From the NCBI GenBank assembly GCA_018710885.1, contig DVJA01000026.1:1-12734 (forward strand): a stretch of DNA of 12,734 nt. The letters run 5' to 3'. Below are positions 5,812 through 11,889 of this stretch, piece after piece. Source of the DNA: Scatomorpha merdigallinarum. GTDB lineage: Bacteria > Bacillota > Clostridia > Oscillospirales > Oscillospiraceae. The position numbers and the translations under genes were made by a program. The number at the start of each line of letters is the position of its first letter. Position 1 is the stretch's first letter. A model generated the notes under the pieces. It made no database searches. It was not told the origin of the DNA and worked only from the letters and a program-made list of their open reading frames with translations.

Positions 5812-7239
5812 TTAAGTGCCTATATTTGATATCTTGAGGTAGTTGCAGATGCTTCTGACTATCGCCATATGCGAATCATATGAGCCGTCGCCCGAATTCC
5901 ACAGCTCGCCTTCAATATAGAAGTGCGGCACGCCCGTCTCTGCCTCTATGACCTTGACCATGGTCTTCTGCAGCGCGCCCACCCACACGTCGGAAGAATA
6001 AAAGCCGTACAGTGCGCCGTCCACCGGGTATCTGGTGACAAGCTCAGCGTTTATTCTGGCCTCGTCCAGCATATTCATTGTACTTGGTATGGACAGGATA
6101 ATGCGCGCTATGGCCTTGTATATGTCGTCCTCCTCACTTAGGAACTTGCGGAATTTGTCGGCGAAAGGAAGCAGCTTTCCCTGTACAAGGCAGACCCCGT
6201 TATCCCTGAACGCCTTGTCCAGCCAGGGGACACACAGCGGGTTGAAGTGACAGGCGAGCCTCGGTGAGTCCTTGGGCAGCAGCCCCTCCCCCTTACTTAT
6301 CCTCACGCGGACCTCCCCAATAACCGTATCCAGGGCGTCAAGTATGCTCTCATTGCCGATGCCGAGGCACATTTCCACGAATATGCCGAACATGGTCAGC
6401 TCCGCACCCGAAAGCGGCATCGGATCGGCGTTCATGACCAGGTCTGTCAGCGTCTGCAGCTTGTCCATATATTTAATGTACGCGCCGGCAGCCTCTGAGA
6501 TGTCCGCCTCAGAAACGGCAAAACCAGTGAGCCTGGAGACCCGCTCCTGCGCGTCACGCAGTTTCTTTGACAAATAATCAATTTTGGGCCTGTAGTCGGC
6601 CTCATCTATGCCCGAATCCACGTCGTGCGGCAAGGTCACGTAAACATCGCTGCCGGTGCTGCCCATGTCGCAGCTTATCATTTCGTCAGTCTTGGGAGCC
6701 TCGTTACATCTCAGCCCCCAGTTCCAGTGGACCGTTGGCTGCGCTAGCTCGCTCTCCGTGCTCGCGTTGTACCGTATCCGGTTCATGGCGCAGTTAGCGC
6801 ATGGTGAACGCATTGAGCCGTTGTCACAGCTCGGATTGTACTTTCCGCAGTACTTGTTGAAGAAAGCCCCCAGCACCGTCACGATAAGGTAGGCCGGATA
6901 GTGCACGTGGACCCGCCCCTTGCTGGCAGTAACGTTGGCCATCAGGGGCAGCGGCACGCCGGGCATATTCACGTATATCAGCTTGTCGCCTCTCGCGAGG
7001 TACTCCTCCCCTTTGGCCAGGTCCGCAGCATCTCTTATACATGCAGCTATAAACTTTTTGACTCCCTCAAGCGACAGGTCCCAGTATTCCGGTATCCATT
7101 TCTCCACAGCGAACTCCACGTCGCTGTCATTAAGACCGAGGAGCTTTGCGGCCCTCAGCCACTCAGGAAGGAACTCCTCCAGTTCACTGCCGTGCCAGCC
7201 GAGCATTTCAAGAAATTTGATGTGACAGCTGGAATACAT
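5812..7239 (-). CDS. 2-hydroxyacyl-CoA dehydratase-like large subunit, second diverged copy
   Basis: A 475-residue paralogue of the large subunit at 7379-8839, collinear over its length. Shared blocks: an N-terminal helical segment with FLPEWL (23-28), VEFAVEKWIPEYWD (41-54) and GVKKFIAACIRDAA (59-72); C147-x2-C150 in SPCANCAMNRIRY; C178 in LRCNEAPKTDEM; C336 in NPLCVPW; and WVGALQKTM near 419. These match C146/C149/C177/C335 of copy 1. The position three residues before Trp419, where I recall a cluster cysteine in classical alpha subunits, is Ser416. Extra cysteines (C131, C138) appear before the CxxC. It could be an alternative alpha subunit for another substrate, or a structural or electron-relay partner. 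It has its own promoter, RBS AAAGGTGG, and is followed by the TetR gene. Confidence 0.88.
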   Translation of the reverse strand: MYSSCHIKFLEMLGWHGSELEEFLPEWLRAAKLLGLNDSDVEFAVEKWIPEYWDLSLEGVKKFIAACIRDAADLAKGEEYLARGDKLIYVNMPGVPLPLMANVTASKGRVHVHYPAYLIVTVLGAFFNKYCGKYNPSCDNGSMRSPCANCAMNRIRYNASTESELAQPTVHWNWGLRCNEAPKTDEMISCDMGSTGSDVYVTLPHDVDSGIDEADYRPKIDYLSKKLRDAQERVSRLTGFAVSEADISEAAGAYIKYMDKLQTLTDLVMNADPMPLSGAELTMFGIFVEMCLGIGNESILDALDTVIGEVRVRISKGEGLLPKDSPRLACHFNPLCVPWLDKAFRDNGVCLVQGKLLPFADKFRKFLSEEDDIYKAIARIILSIPSTMNMLDEARINAELVTRYPVDGALYGFYSSDVWVGALQKTMVKVIEAETGVPHFYIEGELWNSGDGSYDSHMAIVRSICNYLKISNIGT

Positions 7240-7306
7240 TAATTAACCCACCTTTCAGGAGTAAAGAAACTTATAGTGCCGCCTGAGGAGACAAGCAGCA
7301 TAAAGT

Positions 7307-7335
7307 ATAATATCATATTTCTTTCCTGTTTTCAA
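7307..7335 (-). promoter_or_regulatory. Sigma-A promoter of the second large subunit-tetR unit
   Basis: Minus strand: -35 TTGAAA (7335-7330), 17-base spacer, -10 TATTAT (7312-7307), about 68 bases upstream of the start at 7239. The -35 overlaps the T-rich tail of the preceding terminator, so this unit is separated from copy 1 and separately started. Confidence 0.75.
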
Positions 7336-7366
7336 CAAAAGAAAGCCCCGCCGAAGCGGGGCTTTC
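7334..7366 (-). terminator. Intrinsic terminator after large subunit 1
   Basis: Minus strand: perfect 11-bp stem GAAAGCCCCGC/GCGGGGCTTTC (7366-7356 with 7351-7341) closed by a UUCG tetraloop and followed by TTTTGTT (7340-7334). It starts 13 bases after the stop codon of the gene at 7379-8839. Confidence 0.9.
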
Positions 7367-7378
7367 GGAAAAAAGGAC

Positions 7379-8839
7379 TTACTCTTTGGCAGCTTCCGCC
7401 TGGGCCTTTTCCGCCTTCATGGCTGCAAGACGCATCTTGAAGACCTGGCAGATAGACTCAATCTTGGTGCGCAGCGCCTCCGGGCTGTACTCCCGGTCGT
7501 CCCAGAAGTCAGCTTCGATGTAGAAGCACGGGATGTGCAGAGTATCCTCCACTATCTTGGCCTGCATCTTCTGCTGCGGGCCGACCCAGCGGTCGAAGTC
7601 GAAGAAGCCCAGCAGCATGCCGTCAGCCTTATAGCCCTCCAGCTTCTCGATGTAGCTGTCGCACTCGTTCTTCATGTTGGAGCACATCGGGTTGCGGCTC
7701 CAGGCCTCAGCAGCGGTGAGCCAGGGATCCTCGGGGTGCGTGGGAGGAGCGAGCTGACGCTTGGACTGCGTGAGGTTGCAGGCAAACTGGACAAGCAGAC
7801 CATTGTCGCGGAACATCTTGCCGACCCAGGGCACGCAGAAGGGCAGGTTGCGTATGGCGACTTTCGGAGTACCCTTGGGCATGATGCCTTCGCCGGCCTT
7901 GATGGCGGCGCGGATCTCCTTGGTAAGGATGTCAACCGCTTCCTCAATGTACTTTGTGCCGCTGTTGAACGGGATGTTGGTGACCTGCTGAATCATGGAA
8001 ACAGAGTCGCCGCAGAGCACGGGAGGATCGGCGGTGGCGACAAGCTGGGTGAGCATGCCGATCTTGAAGGCCAAGCCGCGCATTTTCTTGTTGGCGTTGG
8101 CGACGTGCTCTTCCGTGATCTCCATGCCGATAGCCTCGCTAATGGCCTTTACGCCTAGCTTCATCTGCTCGCTCATGAACCTGAGCCTGGGCTCAATCAG
8201 CTCTTCGAGCTCGTTGAGGCAGCTGTCGTGCGGGGCGCGGGAGACGTGGTACTTCCACTGCTTGCCGGCCAGGCCCTGGATCATCTCGTCGGTCTTGGGG
8301 CCCTCGTCGCAGTTGAAGCCCCAGCTCCAGATGATTTCAGGGGCGGCAATGATGTTGTCAATGTACGCGGTGAGGCGCATCTTGTTCAGCGGGCAGTGAC
8401 GGCAGCCGTAGGTAAATCCGGCCTCCTCAGCTTTGTCGAGGAACGGGGCAGCACCGTGGAAAAACGCGTTCAGAACCGTGACCAAGATCAGGTCAGGGAA
8501 GGCGATGAAAACATTATCTCCTCCGGCTTCCTTAACCGCGTAATAGTAGTTTGCAATGGCAGGCAGTATGCCGTAGACTATCTTGACGCCTTCGGCCTTG
8601 TAAGTAGGAGTGTGACACACTTCGGCGGCCTCGCGGATATAGGCGCCTATCATCTTGCGGACGCCCCTGTACTTGACGTCCCAGTTCTCGGGGATATAGT
8701 GGTCTACCGCGTATTCGACCTTTTCGTCGGTGAGCTTGAGCGAGTTGCGCATCTCCAGCCAGCGCGGCATGAACTCCGCAATCTCTTCCTCGGTTTCAAA
8801 ACCGGCGAGCGCCAGCAGTTCACGATTGATGTCTCTCAT
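7379..8839 (-). CDS. 2-hydroxyacyl-CoA dehydratase-like large (alpha-type) subunit
   Basis: A 486-residue protein of the HGD-D (2-hydroxyacyl-CoA dehydratase / benzoyl-CoA reductase) superfamily, in the size class of HgdA. Order: N-terminal helical segment (1-75) with VEYAVDHYIPENWD and GVRKMIGAYIREAA; YGCRHCPLNKMR with C146 and C149; WGFNCDEGPKTDEM with C177; NLPFCVPWVGKMFRDNG with C335; and C-terminal WVGPQQKM...IPCFYIEADFWDDREYS (418-452). Classical alpha subunits, as I recall, carry a third cluster cysteine three residues before this Trp; here it is Phe415. The CxxC plus C177 could replace it and hold a [4Fe-4S] cluster. The enzyme family is reduced by the ATP-driven activase and removes hydroxyl groups, or reduces aromatic CoA esters, by ketyl-radical chemistry. 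Start overlaps the beta gene stop (ATGA) with GGAGG upstream, so translation is coupled. A lysine/alanine-rich tail (KAEKAQAEAAKE) ends the protein. Confidence 0.92.
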   Translation of the reverse strand: MRDINRELLALAGFETEEEIAEFMPRWLEMRNSLKLTDEKVEYAVDHYIPENWDVKYRGVRKMIGAYIREAAEVCHTPTYKAEGVKIVYGILPAIANYYYAVKEAGGDNVFIAFPDLILVTVLNAFFHGAAPFLDKAEEAGFTYGCRHCPLNKMRLTAYIDNIIAAPEIIWSWGFNCDEGPKTDEMIQGLAGKQWKYHVSRAPHDSCLNELEELIEPRLRFMSEQMKLGVKAISEAIGMEITEEHVANANKKMRGLAFKIGMLTQLVATADPPVLCGDSVSMIQQVTNIPFNSGTKYIEEAVDILTKEIRAAIKAGEGIMPKGTPKVAIRNLPFCVPWVGKMFRDNGLLVQFACNLTQSKRQLAPPTHPEDPWLTAAEAWSRNPMCSNMKNECDSYIEKLEGYKADGMLLGFFDFDRWVGPQQKMQAKIVEDTLHIPCFYIEADFWDDREYSPEALRTKIESICQVFKMRLAAMKAEKAQAEAAKE

Positions 8840-9993
8840 TTCTTACCCTCCTTCAGGCTGTCAACAAAGCTTTCAATTCGCGTGGCCAGCGGAGCGGTGG
8901 CCTCGCGAGAGTATTCGTAAGAAGTCTCGAGCTTCATAATGGGCAGGTTGGAGCCCTGGAGCCACTTGGCATAGCAAGTGTATTCCATGTCGTAAATCTC
9001 GTCAAAGGCGAGCTGGTACCACAGGATGCCGTCAATATTGAACTCCTTGACGAGCTCCTTGAGGTGCTCGAAGCGGGTCTCCCAGGACGGCTGGAAGATG
9101 CACTGAGGCACGCGGTCATCGTAAATTGACTTGGCGTAGGCGTCGACGATGTCGCCCTCAGTGGGTATGACCATGTTGTAGGGACGTATGGCCTCATCCA
9201 GGAAGTCGCAGGCAATGCATCCGCCGGCGCCTTCTATCAGACCGGGCACCACGTAGTCGCCCTCGGCAACGGCGCGGCCCATGATGAGGATCCTCGGTGC
9301 GCCGTCCTTGTGGACGCCCGGCGCATCCTTGAGTTCCTCATAAATCTGCGTGAGGGCCTCAATGCTGGTGTCGTAGTCCACTCGCATCGTGTAATGATTG
9401 AGCTTGATGAAGTCGGAGAATGTGATGGGCGGGTTGTCCTTCTTGCGCAGCTCGCTTATCTTGTGCATGAGCTCATTGATCTTGTTCGTCTTCTCATAGC
9501 ACTCGCGGACCGCGTTCTCATCCAGGGGATGCCCGACCAGCTTCTCCAGGTAATCGCGGAACTCGCGCAGCTCATGGCGGTAATACTCGCGGGAGATGCC
9601 GACCATGTTGTCTGCGGGGACGCCGACCTTGTATACCGGCAGGCCCTTGAACTCGAGGATCTCGGACATACGACCGTAATGGCAATCATGCTGCTGGATA
9701 ACCACGCCGTCCGCCATGGGCATAACGCGGTCTACGCCCCTCAGGTAGTTGCCTACCATGGAAGCCGCGAGAGGATTCATAAACCTGATGGAGTAATCCA
9801 GCGTAGCCTCCGGTGACTGGGGGTCGCCGCCCTTCATGATGAGGTAAGGTTCGGCGCCGGCAGCGACAATCCACTGCTCGGGCACGAAGTCACCATAGTA
9901 CTCGATGATTTTCTTCCCTTCGCTCTTCCGTTCGACCAGCTCGATCGGGCGGTTGCTGGCCAATCTGTCCAGCTTGTGCATAATTTCTTTCAC
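8836..9993 (-). CDS. 2-hydroxyacyl-CoA dehydratase-like small (beta-type) subunit
   Basis: A 385-residue protein, matching HgdB/HadC-type subunits in length and general pattern: GAEPYLIMKGG (46-56), DGVVIQQHDCHYGRMSEIL (95-113) with C104, APRILIMGRAVAEGD (232-246), IEGAGGCIACDFLDEAIRPYN (253-273) with C259-x2-C262, and C-terminal TRIESFVDSL (371-380). Against the family pattern as I remember it, the first cluster cysteine position reads AAS (76-78) and the third reads AFDE (F330); only C104 persists, in an unusual HDCH setting. It probably pairs with the large subunit to form the active heterodimer. The longest frame starts at an ATG at 10068 that lies inside the -10 box; GTG at 9993 has AAGGAGGT at 7 bases and is chosen. 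First gene of its operon, overlapping the next gene by 4 bases. Confidence 0.9.
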   Translation of the reverse strand: MKEIMHKLDRLASNRPIELVERKSEGKKIIEYYGDFVPEQWIVAAGAEPYLIMKGGDPQSPEATLDYSIRFMNPLAASMVGNYLRGVDRVMPMADGVVIQQHDCHYGRMSEILEFKGLPVYKVGVPADNMVGISREYYRHELREFRDYLEKLVGHPLDENAVRECYEKTNKINELMHKISELRKKDNPPITFSDFIKLNHYTMRVDYDTSIEALTQIYEELKDAPGVHKDGAPRILIMGRAVAEGDYVVPGLIEGAGGCIACDFLDEAIRPYNMVIPTEGDIVDAYAKSIYDDRVPQCIFQPSWETRFEHLKELVKEFNIDGILWYQLAFDEIYDMEYTCYAKWLQGSNLPIMKLETSYEYSREATAPLATRIESFVDSLKEGKK

Positions 9994-10000
9994 CTGGTAG

Positions 10001-10008
10001 ACCTCCTT
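10001..10008 (-). promoter_or_regulatory. Ribosome binding site that fixes the GTG start of the beta-type subunit
   Basis: AAGGAGGT on the minus strand, 7 bases before GTG (9993-9991). The upstream ATG at 10068 overlaps the promoter -10, and the next ATG (9981) is about 20 bases from the site, so GTG is best. Confidence 0.8.
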
Positions 10009-10063
10009 GCAATAAGTCGTTTTTATTGGTTCAACGTACATGCGTCTCGCTACCTTGGTTAAA

Positions 10064-10092
10064 AGCATAACACTCTCGAGTTAAATTTACAA
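10064..10092 (-). promoter_or_regulatory. Sigma-A promoter of the dehydratase beta-alpha1 operon
   Basis: Minus strand: -35 TTGTAA (10092-10087), 17-base spacer, -10 TATGCT (10069-10064), giving a leader of about 64 bases before the GTG start. The -35 box lies within a TACAATATA motif that recurs near 10183. Confidence 0.6.
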
Positions 10093-10141
10093 TATAAATT
10101 TACTCAAAATGGGCGTTTCTATATTATCTCCAAAAGCGAAT

Positions 10142-10194
10142 CGAAGATATTGTGCATTATATTTATCCGCTTGTATGTATTGTACAATATATCG
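10142..10194. promoter_or_regulatory. Paired operator-like elements between the divergent operons
   Basis: A perfect 12-bp palindrome TATTGTACAATA (10178-10189) lies 30 bp (about three helical turns) from a related imperfect one, TATTGTGCATTATA (10148-10161). The outer flanks make a larger imperfect inverted repeat (cgaagatattgtgca at 10142-10156 against tgtacaatatatcg at 10181-10194). A half copy, TACAATATA (10088-10096), sits on the -35 of the beta-subunit promoter. Such spacing fits cooperative binding or looping by a regulator; none is identified. The rest of the 9994-10388 gap holds only promoters and a hairpin. Confidence 0.5.
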
Positions 10195-10230
10195 GCCACT
10201 AATTTGTATATTTCGTATTTTGTCCTACTC

Positions 10231-10259
10231 TTGACAAGTGTGACTCGTGGAAATAAAAT
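10231..10259 (+). promoter_or_regulatory. Sigma-A promoter of the permease-flavoprotein operon
   Basis: Plus strand: -35 TTGACA (10231-10236), 17-base spacer, -10 TAAAAT (10254-10259). Start is expected near 10266, leaving a leader of about 120 bases. Confidence 0.8.
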
Positions 10260-10321
10260 ATACTGTGTAAATAATATCTCCTTTTACGTACGGCACTCGT
10301 TACCTTAGTTTCTCTGGCATA

Positions 10322-10355
10322 TGTCCTAGCCGCTGACTGCTGTGGCAGTCGGACA
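10322..10355 (+). promoter_or_regulatory. Hairpin in the permease mRNA leader
   Basis: GACTGC (10335-10340) pairs with GCAGTC (10345-10350) around a TGTG loop, and outer TGTCC (10322-10326) pairs with GGACA (10351-10355) across an 8-base one-sided bulge. It ends 16 bases before the ribosome binding site. There is no T-run, so it is not a terminator; it could stabilise the mRNA or bind a regulator. Confidence 0.4.
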
Positions 10356-10388
10356 CATTCACGTAATAATAAAGGAGATGTGATTAAG

Positions 10389-11855
10389 ATGAGTCAAAAA
10401 AGCAGCTCGGTCTCTGCTGGAAAATGGATATCCCTTGCCGTGGCCATAATATGCATGCTCGGAACCAGATTCATACCTGCTCCTGAGGGCCTTAATCAGT
10501 CTGGATTCCAGGTTCTCGGTATTATGATTGGAGCCAGTATTCTGTTTCTCAGCTGGGGTACGGGCTGGTCCAGTATGGCAACCATATTTGCCTTCCTCAC
10601 TGTGCCTGCTCTCAACGCCAATCAGATATTCTCAGCCACCTTCGGCAATGGAACCCTAATTTTCCTGCTGTTCACTTTCATGCTCGCCGGCTGCCTCATA
10701 CAGAGCGGCGTTGCAAAGCGTGTATCAGTCTGGTTCCTTACCAACAAGCTGGCCAGGCGCAGCCCCTGGTGGACTGTGGCAATGCTGCTGGTTGCAAACT
10801 TTGTCATAAGCCTCTTCCTCTCCTCGGCGACTACATTTATGATAATGTTCCCGATAGTGGAAGAAATGCTCAGGGTCTGCGGCGTTACAAAGGATAAGAA
10901 GGCTCCTATAGCCACGGCGCTCATACTCGGCGTATTGGTGACTGGCCTGCTCTCCAACGGCGGCAACCCGATTGCCCACGCTATGACCCTTCAGGGCTTC
11001 TCGTTCTATCAGGGCTACGCCGGTGAGGCCATGGATTTCTTCACCTATTGCGTCATCTGCACACCTGTGACGGTGGTTGCCTGCATTCTCTTTTTCCTTA
11101 TGCTCAGGTTTGTCTGGCGCCCGGATATGAGCGCTCTGACCAACATTGACTATGACGCTCTGTCCGCCGGGCTGGGTAAGATGAGCAAAAAGGAAAAGTG
11201 GTCCGCGGCGTTCTACCTGCTGTGCGTACTCTTCTGGCTGCTCCCCGGTCTGACGCAATACGCATGGCCCGCTGCCAGCGAGGCTTTCTTCTCCAAGGTA
11301 CAGCAGTGCCTGCCTCCTCTGCTTGCCCTGTTCCTGATGAACTTCATAAAGGTTGACGGCCAGCCGATATTCGAGTGGAAGGATGCGGTGGCATCTGTCA
11401 ACTGGAATATCATCCTCTTCATGGCCAGCATCATGGGCCTCGGTGCCTTCATGGGCAACGCTGATCTTGGCATCACCACCTGGCTCAGCTCGATTTTCAG
11501 CCCGGTCTTCGCCAACGTGAGCCCCACAGTGTTCATCTTCATCATGCTCATGTTCGTCGCTGTGCTCTGCAATTTCTGCACGGCATCCGTGCCTCTTTCC
11601 ATCGCGTTTGCCATCTTCATGCCTCTGTGCCAGGGCATATACGGCGGCCAGATAAACCCTGTAGTTTTGGCCTCCCTTGCCACGGTGCTCGCCAGCTGTG
11701 CATGGTCTACCGCTCCATCCAGCCCGATTTCCGCCATCTCCTATGGCTCAGGCTGGGTGCGCCCCGGCGATATGATCAAATGGGGCTTTATAACCTCTAT
11801 GCTCTGTGTTCTAACAGCTATGACAGTCGGCCTGGCCATTGGAAACTCATTCTGA
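10389..11855 (+). CDS. SLC13/DASS-like anion permease (ion transporter superfamily)
   Basis: A 488-residue, highly hydrophobic inner-membrane protein with about 11-12 membrane segments and two similar halves, as in SLC13 (DASS) sodium-dicarboxylate/citrate/sulfate carriers. Typical features: FGNGTLIFLLFTFMLAGCLIQSGVAKR (85-111, counted from this start), FLSSATTFMIMFPIVEEML (143-161), LLSNGGNPIAHAMT (187-200), and in the second half NFCTASVPLSIAFAIFMPL (395-413). Canonical DASS proteins, as I recall, have SNT sodium/substrate motifs in both re-entrant hairpins; here the first reads SSA and the second is not SNT, so it is a diverged member and ligand or coupling ion may differ. The ATG at 10389 is preferred over GTG at 10380, which touches the AAGGAG (10372-10377). 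It likely brings in the substrate, or exports the product, of the dehydratase system. The flavoprotein gene follows after 34 bases. Confidence 0.82.
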   Translation: MSQKSSSVSAGKWISLAVAIICMLGTRFIPAPEGLNQSGFQVLGIMIGASILFLSWGTGWSSMATIFAFLTVPALNANQIFSATFGNGTLIFLLFTFMLAGCLIQSGVAKRVSVWFLTNKLARRSPWWTVAMLLVANFVISLFLSSATTFMIMFPIVEEMLRVCGVTKDKKAPIATALILGVLVTGLLSNGGNPIAHAMTLQGFSFYQGYAGEAMDFFTYCVICTPVTVVACILFFLMLRFVWRPDMSALTNIDYDALSAGLGKMSKKEKWSAAFYLLCVLFWLLPGLTQYAWPAASEAFFSKVQQCLPPLLALFLMNFIKVDGQPIFEWKDAVASVNWNIILFMASIMGLGAFMGNADLGITTWLSSIFSPVFANVSPTVFIFIMLMFVAVLCNFCTASVPLSIAFAIFMPLCQGIYGGQINPVVLASLATVLASCAWSTAPSSPISAISYGSGWVRPGDMIKWGFITSMLCVLTAMTVGLAIGNSF

Positions 11856-11889
11856 TTTGATATATTGCTAAAAGGAAGGATAACAGGTA

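Noticed and set aside
9994..10068. Longer N-terminus of the beta-type subunit from ATG 10068
   Set aside because: That ATG lies within the -10 box of the promoter and has no ribosome binding site; GTG 9993 has an ideal one.
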